This document shows, piece by piece, positions 1 through 7,734 of a stretch of 12,991 nucleotides of DNA. A program made the position numbers and the translations under genes. How positions within the stretch are numbered: position 1 is the first letter of the stretch; each line of letters opens with the position of its first letter. The stretch spans positions 1 to 12,991 of the forward strand of contig JAGGRU010000026.1 of the NCBI GenBank assembly GCA_021159425.1, in the 5' to 3' direction. Source of the DNA: Sulfurovum sp. (GTDB lineage: Bacteria; Campylobacterota; Campylobacteria; Campylobacterales; Sulfurovaceae). The notes below the pieces were generated by a model, which ran no database searches, was not told the origin of the DNA, and saw only the letters and a program-made list of their open reading frames with translations.

Positions 1-1075
1 CTGTTCTGGCAGCTTCACCGATGACATAAAGACCTTCCATCCCTTCTATACAGCCATAGGTATCACATTTTATACCTCCATTGGCATAATGAAACGCCGG
101 AGAGATAGAAACTCTGTCTTTGGGAAAATGATAACCCAATGCAGCAAATGTACGTGTAATATTAGGGAAACGGTGTTCAAACCACTCTTCTTCAAACATA
201 GAGAAATCCAGATAGGCATTTTCTCCTGTTTTACGTTTATGATCAAAAATACCACGTGCTACAATATCACGACTTGCCAATTCACCACGTTCATCGTAGT
301 CAAACAAAAACCGTCTTCCATTCTCATCTACTACATGTGCACCCTCACCCCTCAGTGCTTCAGTAAGTAACAGTTTTCTGGCATAAGGTGTATCAACAAA
401 AACTGTGGGATGAAATTGCATAAACTCCATATCGGAAAGTTCTAACCCTTTTTCAACACAGATACCGTGAATATCTGCAGATATGGTCCTTGAATTTGTA
501 TTGAATTCATAAAGAGAACCAATTCCTCCAGAGGCAATGATCACTTCATCTGCATAAATGGTTGTAGGTCGATAATTGACAGATGCTTTCACACCATAAC
601 ATCGACCATTTTCTATGAGCAAATCATAAACAAGTGTATTTTTTTGGAGACTATGCATATTTTGCACCATCATAAAGTAGTGCATATAGCGTCCGGTTGC
701 ATCTCCCCCGGCATGAATGATACGCTCTACAGAATGTGCTGCCTCTTTCGTATAGAGAATATTTCCCTCTTCATCCGTATCAAACTTCATCCCTCGATTG
801 ATAATATCAGGCGTGGTTTCAAGTGAAGTACGAGAGAGTATCTCTACCGCTTCTTTATCGTTATGATATGCACCTGCTGCCATCGTATCTTCCACATGTA
901 AAGGAATATCTGCTTCATTCAAGGCGGTGGACATACCCCCCTGGGCATAAAAGGTATTACACTCCCAGGGTATATCTTTACAAACGACTAAAACTTTTTT
1001 ACTCTTAGGCAACTGCATGGCTGCGTAAAGACCTGCTATACCCGCACCGATTATTAATACATCATACTTTTGCAA
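1..1075 (-). CDS. nadB: L-aspartate oxidase (NadB), 3' end cut by window edge
   Basis: FAD enzyme that oxidises L-aspartate to iminoaspartate, the first step of de novo NAD synthesis, which feeds quinolinate synthase NadA in the cytoplasm. 358 residues are visible; the C-terminal part lies off the left edge. An N-terminal Rossmann motif GAGIAGL (residues 10-16) is followed by NTFYAQGG (40-47), typical of the family. The substrate-site signature EFMQFHPT ends at residue 224, with H222. SRDIVAR carries R269 and HYANGG carries H329; these match the E. coli NadB active-site positions H244, R290 and H351. The FHPT and YAQGG forms favour NadB over the related fumarate reductase/succinate dehydrogenase flavoproteins. 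The chosen start is TTG at 1075: it begins just before the FAD strand and has AAAGG 6 nt upstream. The first in-frame ATG (1018) would delete the Rossmann motif. The gene lies 10 bp downstream of the small lipoprotein gene and is probably cotranscribed with it. Confidence 0.9.
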   Translation of the reverse strand, partial: MQKYDVLIIGAGIAGLYAAMQLPKSKKVLVVCKDIPWECNTFYAQGGMSTALNEADIPLHVEDTMAAGAYHNDKEAVEILSRTSLETTPDIINRGMKFDTDEEGNILYTKEAAHSVERIIHAGGDATGRYMHYFMMVQNMHSLQKNTLVYDLLIENGRCYGVKASVNYRPTTIYADEVIIASGGIGSLYEFNTNSRTISADIHGICVEKGLELSDMEFMQFHPTVFVDTPYARKLLLTEALRGEGAHVVDENGRRFLFDYDERGELASRDIVARGIFDHKRKTGENAYLDFSMFEEEWFEHRFPNITRTFAALGYHFPKDRVSISPAFHYANGGIKCDTYGCIEGMEGLYVIGEAART

Positions 1076-1085
1076 ATCTAACCTT

Positions 1086-1220
1086 TTACTTTTTACTTTC
1101 TACTTGCTCACTGTCCGGTACATAAACCGGATTTGTCTTGTGCCCACATCCTGCCATGACCATACAGCAAACAGATGCTATAATAAAAATATGAAAAAAG
1201 TGTCTTTTATTTTGTCTCAT
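1086..1220 (-). CDS. small LptM/YifL-like lipoprotein, 44 aa
   Basis: Read directly on the minus strand: ATG at 1220, TAA at 1088-1086, 44 residues. The N-terminus is basic (MRQNKR), followed by a hydrophobic stretch (HFFHIFIIASVCC) and a good lipobox, VMAGC, with the lipidated Cys at residue 25. The predicted mature peptide is only about 20 residues and begins CGHKTNPVYVP. This resembles the CGxKGPLYxP start of LptM (YifL), a small outer-membrane lipoprotein that helps mature the LPS translocon LptD, but has one extra residue between K and P; the family assignment is an inference. GAGG lies 12 nt before the ATG, a rather long spacing. The ribosome site of nadB overlaps the end of this gene. 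The first 30 bp overlap, antisense, the start of the DUF721 gene. The reading frame alone would be too short to trust; the signal peptide, lipobox, family-like motif and tight spacing to nadB make it likely real. Confidence 0.72.
   Translation of the reverse strand: MRQNKRHFFHIFIIASVCCMVMAGCGHKTNPVYVPDSEQVESKK
1156..1191 (+). promoter_or_regulatory. sigma-70 promoter with extended -10, predicted leaderless start
   Basis: -35-like ATGACC (1156-1161, 4 of 6 consensus bases) is separated by 17 bp from a perfect -10 TATAAT (1179-1184). The TG of an extended -10 (TGC then TATAAT) is at 1176-1177. Seven bases after the -10 places the start site at A1191, the A of the ATG of the DUF721 gene, and no Shine-Dalgarno sequence is visible before that ATG. 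It would drive the DUF721-like gene and uvrC. The promoter sits inside the oppositely oriented small lipoprotein gene. Confidence 0.6.
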
Positions 1221-1661
1221 CTTGTTAATCAACCTCAATTTAAAGTTTTAAAGCAGGAGAACTGCTACAAGAAGTATATCTCACTTCTAGGAACAAAGTG
1301 GCAAAAAGCCATTGCATTTATCTATATTAAAGACAATACGCTTTTTCTTGCCGTCACTCATCCAGGCTTTAAAATGGAACTTAATTATAATAAAGATTTA
1401 TTAAAAAGTATATTAACCCAGCTCTCTTCCATGGATCCGGACTGCAAAATGCTGAAAGCGGACAAAGTTGTAGTCTTCCATAGTAAATACAGATCTATTG
1501 TTAAAGAGGTGCCTGAAGAAAGTGCTATTCCATATTACAGTGAGCTTGCTACTTCTGAATTTGTCATAGAAAACCAGGATGAAGAGATCAGAGAAAAATT
1601 TGAACAAATTAAAGAACAGATCAAAAAACAACTCCAAGAACAATCTGCAAAAGAAATTTAA
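1191..1661 (+). CDS. DUF721 / DciA-like protein
   Basis: 156-residue protein resembling the DUF721 family, which includes DciA, the replicative-helicase (DnaB) loader used by bacteria without DnaC or DnaI. The family pattern visible is a short helical N-terminus, then LLGTKWQKAIAF (32-43, with the characteristic Trp at 37), then IYIKDNTLFLAVTHPGF followed by an alternating helix, the usual 'W...dgtLtV...s..w..eL' layout. The C-terminus (about 128-156) is charged and helical, rich in E, Q and K, and probably forms a coiled coil. A longer reading frame begins at 1104, but its extra residues are the antisense of the small lipoprotein gene and lie upstream of the predicted transcription start, so ATG 1191 is preferred. 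The stop codon (1659-1661) directly abuts the ATG of uvrC, so the two are probably translationally coupled. A role in DnaB loading is a family-based inference; DUF721 members are divergent. Confidence 0.7.
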   Translation: MKKVSFILSHLVNQPQFKVLKQENCYKKYISLLGTKWQKAIAFIYIKDNTLFLAVTHPGFKMELNYNKDLLKSILTQLSSMDPDCKMLKADKVVVFHSKYRSIVKEVPEESAIPYYSELATSEFVIENQDEEIREKFEQIKEQIKKQLQEQSAKEI

Positions 1662-3443
1662 ATGAAAGATGTCATCCAAAATCTTCCTTCCTGTGCAGGG
1701 GTTTATCAATACTTTGATGAAAAAGGAAAACTTCTCTACGTAGGAAAAGCTAAAAACTTAAAAAACAGAGTGAAAAGTTATTGGCGATTTACTCCCCAAT
1801 TACAACCTAATCCAACGCAGAGTCCACGTATCATTAAAATGCTGCATGAAGCAAAAAAACTGGAATATATTGTAGTTGAAACAGAAGAAGATGCACTCAT
1901 TTTAGAAAATTCTCTCATTAAACAGCTTAAACCAAAATACAATATCTTATTACGGGATGACAAAACCTATCCTTATATCTATATAGATGAATCAAAGCCT
2001 TATCCACGCTTTGAAATAACAAGGAAAGCGATCAAAGGTAAAAATATCACTTATTACGGCCCCTTTCCAACAGGAGGAAAAGCACTGCTTGATGCACTGT
2101 ATGAAGTCTATCCTCTTGTACAGAAAAAATCTTGTCTCGCAGAAGGAAAAGCTTGTCTTTTTTACCAAATAAACAAATGTCTAGCTCCCTGTGAAGGGAA
2201 AGTCACTCCTGCAGCTTATGGTCAAATAGTTACAGAAGCAAAACATGCTATTGTCAAACGTAAAAAACTCATCTCTATCCTTGAAGCAAAGATGACAAAC
2301 CTGGCTATACAAGAACGTTACGAAGAAGCAGGAAATATGAGAGATAATATTCACGCCATCACCTCTCTTAGCATTTCCTCAAACATTGATCTGGCAAATG
2401 AACTCGACCTGGATATTTTTGCCATTCAAAACGGAGACGAGAGAGGTGTGATCGTAAAACTCTTCATGCGTGCCGGAAAGATCATCTCTTCTACCTATAC
2501 CTACTTTAGACATACGCATATTTTTGATGAAAATGAAGCATATAAGCAGGCACTTTTAGAATTTTATACGATAGATACACCCCATATATCAAAACAGATA
2601 CTCACCGCACACTCATTTGAAGATGAACAGCAGGTTGCACAGACACTTAGCACTCGTTTCGGAAAAAAAATAGAAATTTTCACCCCACAGCGTGGTCCAA
2701 AAGCCAAACTGATCTCTCTTGCAGTCCAAAACTGTGAAGAGTTGCTCCGTAAAAAACAGAGTGATACCCTTATGGAACAAAAAATAGCTGATATCTTTGA
2801 TCTCACTGTCATTCCTTACCGTATTGAAACATTCGATAACTCTCATATGATGGGAGTTGCAATAGTCGGCGGTATGGTAGTGTGGGATGAAGGAAAATGG
2901 GATAAAAGTGCTTACAGACGCTACAAGCTGGAAGCCCGTGATGAGTATGGACAGATGAAAGAGATGCTCTCTCGACGTATAGCAGATTTTAAAAACAGAC
3001 CTGCTCCGGATCTATGGATACTCGATGGGGGACAAGCCAATTTAAACCTTGCGCGTGCACTGTTAAAAGAAGAAAATGTCAACTTAAATGTCATTGCCAT
3101 AGCAAAAGAAAAACTTGATGCAAAAGCGCATAGGGCAAAAGGTGCGGCAAAAGATATACTCTATACAGCCCATGGCATCATGGAATTAAAGTCAAACGAC
3201 CCGCGTCTACATTGGATACAAAGACAGAGAGATGAAGCACATCGTTATGCTATTACTTACCATCAAAATTTAAAAAGAAAAAATGATACTCAAATTTCTC
3301 TACTCAATAAAAAAGGAATAGGAAAAGCAACGGTTAAAAAACTGATCGATTATTTTGGCACATTTGAAGCCATTGAAAGTGCTTCAAGAGAAGAGATAGA
3401 AAAAGTGACCAATAAGAAAACTTCAAATATCATTACTCAATAA
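1662..3443 (+). CDS. uvrC: UvrABC system protein C (excinuclease subunit C)
   Basis: Dual-incision endonuclease of nucleotide excision repair; acts on the UvrB-DNA complex and cuts both sides of a lesion. 593 residues, close to the family length. The GIY-YIG domain comes first: GVY 13-15, YVG 26-28, R36 and E82 (in ALILEN) form the 3' nuclease. Four cysteines, C158, C165, C173 and C177, match the spacing of the Fe-S cluster cysteines of other UvrC proteins except for a shorter gap between the first two. A UVR helix pair for UvrB contact lies at about 203-236. The RNase H-like 5' nuclease carries D392 (DNSH), D455 (ILDGG) and H527. The first helix-hairpin-helix has KKGIGKAT near residue 550; the second hairpin (KVTNKKTSNII) has lost the usual GIG. 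The start abuts the stop of the DUF721-like gene and the local ribosome site is weak, so it probably depends on coupling. Confidence 0.97.
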   Translation: MKDVIQNLPSCAGVYQYFDEKGKLLYVGKAKNLKNRVKSYWRFTPQLQPNPTQSPRIIKMLHEAKKLEYIVVETEEDALILENSLIKQLKPKYNILLRDDKTYPYIYIDESKPYPRFEITRKAIKGKNITYYGPFPTGGKALLDALYEVYPLVQKKSCLAEGKACLFYQINKCLAPCEGKVTPAAYGQIVTEAKHAIVKRKKLISILEAKMTNLAIQERYEEAGNMRDNIHAITSLSISSNIDLANELDLDIFAIQNGDERGVIVKLFMRAGKIISSTYTYFRHTHIFDENEAYKQALLEFYTIDTPHISKQILTAHSFEDEQQVAQTLSTRFGKKIEIFTPQRGPKAKLISLAVQNCEELLRKKQSDTLMEQKIADIFDLTVIPYRIETFDNSHMMGVAIVGGMVVWDEGKWDKSAYRRYKLEARDEYGQMKEMLSRRIADFKNRPAPDLWILDGGQANLNLARALLKEENVNLNVIAIAKEKLDAKAHRAKGAAKDILYTAHGIMELKSNDPRLHWIQRQRDEAHRYAITYHQNLKRKNDTQISLLNKKGIGKATVKKLIDYFGTFEAIESASREEIEKVTNKKTSNIITQ

Positions 3444-3465
3444 TAAAGCCTGGTATTAAATCAGA

Positions 3466-3507
3466 TTTACTAAAAAAACGGATAAAATATAGTCAATCAA
3501 AAAGGAG
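3466..3507 (+). promoter_or_regulatory. promoter and RBS of the phosphorelay operon
   Basis: In the 75-bp gap after uvrC, TTTACT (3466-3471, -35-like) is spaced 16 bp from TATAGT (3488-3493); TAAAAT (3483-3488) is an alternative -10. The expected start site is near 3500. A strong Shine-Dalgarno AAGGAG (3502-3507) lies 11 nt before the ATG at 3519. No terminator-like hairpin was seen after uvrC, so some read-through is possible. Confidence 0.45.
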
Positions 3508-3518
3508 TTATACATAAA

Positions 3519-4724
3519 ATGTATTATATAGTTAACCATACAGAGCATATCATCGCTGCAGACAGTAGTCTTCTGGAATTACTGTCTGTAAAAAACATCA
3601 ATGAACTTTATACGAAGATCGCCTTGGGTGAGATTAAATTCACAACATCAAGTGAAGAGGTCACAATTACTACAAAAAATGGGTTAAAATCATACCCGGC
3701 ACAAAATCACATGCTCTCCGGGATATTGGGAGATATTACTTTAGTACACATTCATCCATCTGCAGAAGATAAAATATCTGTAAGCAATGATGAGCTTTTT
3801 GACCTTATGTCTGATGCAGAAGAAGTTAAAGAGAAAAAAGAAGAGAAAATATTATTTGAGGATGAACCTTTTGATCTCATATCTACTGTAGAAGAGGCAA
3901 CAGCGGAAGAGACTGCAGATCAAGAAACAGTAGATAAAGAGGCAACGACAGAAGGACTTGAAGACAATACCAGCCCTATCGTTATAGATATAGAGAATAT
4001 TAGTCAAGAGATAGGTATTTCAACAAAGGACTATGAAAACTTTTTAAATGAGTATATTGATACTGCCTTGGCATTAGAAGAAGATTTAAAAAACAGTGAA
4101 GAAAAAAAATATTATCATGCCATAAGTACACTTTCTCATCTTTCCGACATTTTACATTTACCTGTCATTACAAATATTATTGAACAAATAGAAAATTCTA
4201 AACCGGATGACCGGGATTCACTTATAGAATCTTTATATGCAACCATAGCCAGACTTACCACAACACAGATCAATATTTTTGAAGAGGAGATAAAATTTCA
4301 TGTAGAAGATACTGATCCTGTAGTTGAAAAAGACATCACTGCAGAGAGCTTTGGTATCATAAACCTTGATAATGTGAGACCTATACATTTTGATTTTCAA
4401 ATAGAAGAAGCTGCCAATGATTTGAGTTTACCCATAGAGCTTATTGAAGAGTTTGTGCATGACTTTACAGAACAGGTGCATACAGAAACAGAGAAAATGC
4501 TGAGTGCTTATGAGCAGGGTGACCTGAATACAATACAGAACATAGGTCATTTATTAAAAGGAGCAGCCAGTAATCTTCGTATTACTGCCCTTTCAGATTC
4601 ACTGTACAAAATACAGCTTTGTGAAGACAGTAACAACTTGAAAAATTTAATCAAAGAATACTGGGGACTGTTTTTATCTTTTGAAAATGAAATTAACCTT
4701 AGATCCGAAATGGAAAGGAAATAA
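3519..4724 (+). CDS. PAS-like / tandem HPt phosphotransfer protein
   Basis: 401-residue soluble protein with no signal peptide or membrane segment. Residues 1 to about 82 look PAS-like (YIVNHTEHIIAADSSLLELL). About 85-150 is a very acidic, probably disordered linker containing two copies of a DExFDL(M/I)SxxEE motif (91-103 and 115-127). Two helical domains with HPt-like spacing follow. The second (about 285-395) has the classical phosphoacceptor motif IGHLLKGAASNLR with H344. The first (about 152-245) aligns without gaps up to H207, but HLSDILHL lacks the KG of the motif and is about four residues shorter, so it looks degenerate. HPt proteins carry phosphate between the receiver of a hybrid kinase and a final response regulator; both partners are encoded just downstream. 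The stop lies 3 bp before the ATG of the kinase. Function by domain and context; the input signal is unknown. Confidence 0.8.
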   Translation: MYYIVNHTEHIIAADSSLLELLSVKNINELYTKIALGEIKFTTSSEEVTITTKNGLKSYPAQNHMLSGILGDITLVHIHPSAEDKISVSNDELFDLMSDAEEVKEKKEEKILFEDEPFDLISTVEEATAEETADQETVDKEATTEGLEDNTSPIVIDIENISQEIGISTKDYENFLNEYIDTALALEEDLKNSEEKKYYHAISTLSHLSDILHLPVITNIIEQIENSKPDDRDSLIESLYATIARLTTTQINIFEEEIKFHVEDTDPVVEKDITAESFGIINLDNVRPIHFDFQIEEAANDLSLPIELIEEFVHDFTEQVHTETEKMLSAYEQGDLNTIQNIGHLLKGAASNLRITALSDSLYKIQLCEDSNNLKNLIKEYWGLFLSFENEINLRSEMERK

Positions 4725-4727
4725 AAC

Positions 4728-7700
4728 ATGACTATTCGTAATAGACTTAAGATAGTTGGAATTATTCCAATTGTATTTCTTATTCTACTGTCCGGTTATT
4801 TCTTTGTAACTTCATATCTGAACTTTGAAAAAGCAAATGCATTCAAAACAATACTTAAGAACAATGCCGCACTAAACAGTACACTGGTACAGATCAGCAA
4901 AGAGCGTGGATTAACTTCACTATATTTGGGAAGTGCCGGAAAAGAATTCTCTGCTTCATTGACAAAGCAGAGAACAAGTACAGACAAATCATTTAAAGCA
5001 CTCAAGCAAAAACTGGTCCTTGCAGATACAAGCTACGCTCCTCTGATTCTTCACTTTCTAGGCAAGAGTGATTCAATTAATACTGCCCAATACAATAAAT
5101 TACTAAACAACTTAAACAGTATTTCAGCACTTAGAAAGAGTGTAGATGATCAAGGTGAAGATTTCAAAAAAATCTTTTTTGATGGCTATACTCAAAAATT
5201 TTCCACACCTACCTTGGATAATATTGCACAAATTAAAAACTTTGCCCTCAATACAGATATCTCTTCTCTAATATCTTCACTGTTACAACTCTCTACTGCA
5301 AAAGAAAATGCTGAACTCGAAAGAGGATTTATGGCTTACCACATGACAAAAAGATCCCCAATGTCATTTGAGGAGATCACTTTATGGAATCAATTCAAAA
5401 CAAAGGCAAATACCTTTGATATTAAGCTGGTAAATGACGATATTCTCCATGTAAACCTGGAAAAAATATTTAATGATCCCAAAGCCAAAGAGATCTTTAA
5501 AAAACTTGAAGAAACATCTTCAGTTATTCAGACAGATATCTATAATACTAACTATTCACAAGGAAAAATAGCATGGTTCAAACTACAAGGTAAAAAAATT
5601 CTACTTCTGTCAAAAGCAGAATTAATGACTTCAAGCAGGCTTTGGGAAAAAAATGAGGCATATCTTCAAAAACAACTCATCCTTCTTGGTATTGCTTCAA
5701 TGATCTTACTCATGAGTTTCATTTTGGCATTCCTTGGTTATCATACAGCAAGAGATATTGCAAAAAACATTAAAGAGCTGCAAGACGTACTTAACAAAGC
5801 TGTTGAAGAGATGAAGAGCTCTGAGCAGTACCTCGCTTCAGATACTGCAACTATTGAAAATATTGAGCTCGATACACACGAGGGGACAAAAGAAGCCTAT
5901 AGATTCCTGGAGGCACTGGTAAACACAGCTAAAGAAGATAAACTTACTGCCGTAAAAGCAAATGAAGCAAAATCACTCTTCCTGGCAAATATGTCACATG
6001 AAATTCGTACTCCGCTTAACGGTATTGTAGGGTTCACTGAAATTCTAAAAAGTACTGACCTCACAGCAGAACAGAATGAATTCCTTTCTATTATCGATAA
6101 AAGTTCAGAAAACCTTCTAGACATTATTAACAATATTCTTGATCTTTCAAAAATTGAAAGTAATAAGGTCGAAATTGAAGATATTGTATTTGATACAGCT
6201 AAAGAATTTGAATCTGCTATTGAAATATATGCAGTTGCGGCAGCAGAAAAAAATATTGATCTTAATTTCTATATGGATCCTGCTATCTCCAACAAACTTA
6301 AAGGTGATCCAATTAAGATCAAAGAGATCATTGTTAATCTTCTTTCGAATGCCATTAAGTTTACGAATTACGGAGGAGAGGTCAACCTTACTATAGAGAA
6401 AGTTAAAGATAGCGATAATCATATTAAATTCTCTGTTCAGGATAATGGTGTTGGAATCTCGAAAGATAAACAATCACATATCTTTGACGCATTCTCACAG
6501 GCAGATGTATCTGTTACACGTAAATTTGGCGGTACAGGTCTTGGACTTACAATTTCCAGTCAATACGTGGAACTCATGGGTGGTGAACTTGAACTTGAAA
6601 GTACGCAAGACCATGGTACAACATTCTACTTCACTATAGCACTTGAAGAAATAACTTCAACTGAGCCTAACTATGCACATGCTTTCACCGATCTCACTAT
6701 CGGTAAATATGAGCAGGACACAGCAACAAGGCTGGACAGTGATCTTCAAAAATACTTTAAATACTTTGGCCTTGAAGTGGAACATTTTGAATCCGTTGGA
6801 GACTTGAAAAAGTTAAGTGACAATGATGTATGTAAAAATTACTGGATCGATCTGGACAAAGCAGGACAAAATATTTTAGATGCCATTGGCAATATTGACC
6901 GTTCCAAACTTGTTGTTATTGCAAATATTACAAGTCGGTCTAAAATTGAAGCACTTAATATAGATCAAGCGCAAGTCATTTATAAACCTATTACATTGAC
7001 TAAAGTAAAAAATATTTTAACTGAAACAACAGGTATAGCAACGAAAATTATTGAAGAAACTGTAGCAATAACAAAGTTTGATGCGAAAATATTGGTTACA
7101 GAAGATAATATTATCAATCAAAAACTCATTACTCGTATACTGGAAGCGTATGGTGTTACAGTTGACGTAGCGAACAATGGTCTTGAATCATTGGAAAAAC
7201 GCAGAAAAACCAACTATGATCTTCTTTTCATGGATATTCAAATGCCGGTCATGGATGGTATTGAAGCTACACATAAAATACTTGACTATGAAAAAGATAA
7301 AAAGCTGACACACGTACCTATTGTAGCCTTGACAGCGAATGCACTTAAAGGTGACAGTGAAAAATTCATGAGCGAAGGTATGGATGAGTATATTGCAAAA
7401 CCTATTGAAACAAATGAATTACTCTATATACTGAACAAATTTTTATCGCACAAAATAAAATCAGGAAAAATCATTTTAATTGCTAAAAGATTTCTTATAG
7501 AGAAAAAAGTACTTACTAAAGTCATTGAAAATTTAGGGTATGATTATAACGTTTTGGACAATACAGATTTACTTGAAAATGAACTGACATTGGCACATTA
7601 TGATGTTTTATTTACAGACAAAGATCTTGCTGCAGACAGTATCAGTCAATCCAATGATGATCTGCTGATAATTACGTCGATAAATTCCAAAGAAGAGATT

Positions 7701-7730
7701 GAAGCTCTTATTAACACACATAGAGGATAA
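4728..7730 (+). CDS. hybrid sensor histidine kinase with NIT-type periplasmic sensor
   Basis: 1000-residue inner-membrane kinase. Transmembrane helices are at about 9-30 and 316-338. The roughly 280-residue periplasmic region resembles the NIT (nitrate/nitrite-sensing type) all-helical domain, with SKERGLTSLYL at 57-67 and LERGFMAYHM from about 197. No clear HAMP is seen. HisKA has H424 in MSHEIRTPLNG. HATPase_c has the N box (N541), DNGVG (from D572) and GGTGLGL (601-607). A receiver-like domain (about 652-775) follows, with K753 but no acidic pair. Next is a complete receiver (about 785-905) with E792/D793, phosphoacceptor D836 (FMDIQMPVMDG) and K891. A final receiver-like segment (912-1000) keeps D964 but lacks the acidic pair and the Lys-Pro end. 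AAGGAA lies 7 nt before the ATG. It is probably the kinase of a relay with the HPt protein upstream and the receiver downstream. Nitrate as ligand is not shown by the sequence; NIT domains occur in many receptors of unknown ligand. Confidence 0.9.
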   Translation: MTIRNRLKIVGIIPIVFLILLSGYFFVTSYLNFEKANAFKTILKNNAALNSTLVQISKERGLTSLYLGSAGKEFSASLTKQRTSTDKSFKALKQKLVLADTSYAPLILHFLGKSDSINTAQYNKLLNNLNSISALRKSVDDQGEDFKKIFFDGYTQKFSTPTLDNIAQIKNFALNTDISSLISSLLQLSTAKENAELERGFMAYHMTKRSPMSFEEITLWNQFKTKANTFDIKLVNDDILHVNLEKIFNDPKAKEIFKKLEETSSVIQTDIYNTNYSQGKIAWFKLQGKKILLLSKAELMTSSRLWEKNEAYLQKQLILLGIASMILLMSFILAFLGYHTARDIAKNIKELQDVLNKAVEEMKSSEQYLASDTATIENIELDTHEGTKEAYRFLEALVNTAKEDKLTAVKANEAKSLFLANMSHEIRTPLNGIVGFTEILKSTDLTAEQNEFLSIIDKSSENLLDIINNILDLSKIESNKVEIEDIVFDTAKEFESAIEIYAVAAAEKNIDLNFYMDPAISNKLKGDPIKIKEIIVNLLSNAIKFTNYGGEVNLTIEKVKDSDNHIKFSVQDNGVGISKDKQSHIFDAFSQADVSVTRKFGGTGLGLTISSQYVELMGGELELESTQDHGTTFYFTIALEEITSTEPNYAHAFTDLTIGKYEQDTATRLDSDLQKYFKYFGLEVEHFESVGDLKKLSDNDVCKNYWIDLDKAGQNILDAIGNIDRSKLVVIANITSRSKIEALNIDQAQVIYKPITLTKVKNILTETTGIATKIIEETVAITKFDAKILVTEDNIINQKLITRILEAYGVTVDVANNGLESLEKRRKTNYDLLFMDIQMPVMDGIEATHKILDYEKDKKLTHVPIVALTANALKGDSEKFMSEGMDEYIAKPIETNELLYILNKFLSHKIKSGKIILIAKRFLIEKKVLTKVIENLGYDYNVLDNTDLLENELTLAHYDVLFTDKDLAADSISQSNDDLLIITSINSKEEIEALINTHRG

Positions 7731-7734
7731 ACAG

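Noticed and set aside
89..370. 93-codon plus-strand open frame opposite nadB
   Set aside because: The minus strand carries clear NadB active-site motifs over the whole interval.
1104..1190. N-terminal extension of the DUF721-like protein to ATG 1104
   Set aside because: It lies upstream of the predicted transcription start, has no family-like sequence, and is the antisense of the small lipoprotein gene.
6147..6473. 108-codon open frame antisense to the kinase
   Set aside because: Low-complexity Ile/Asn/Phe translation opposite HisKA/HATPase; no supporting signal.
7699..7734. Longer start for the response regulator
   Set aside because: It is inside the kinase C-terminus in another frame; ATG 7735 has a good GAGG site and begins at the first receiver strand.
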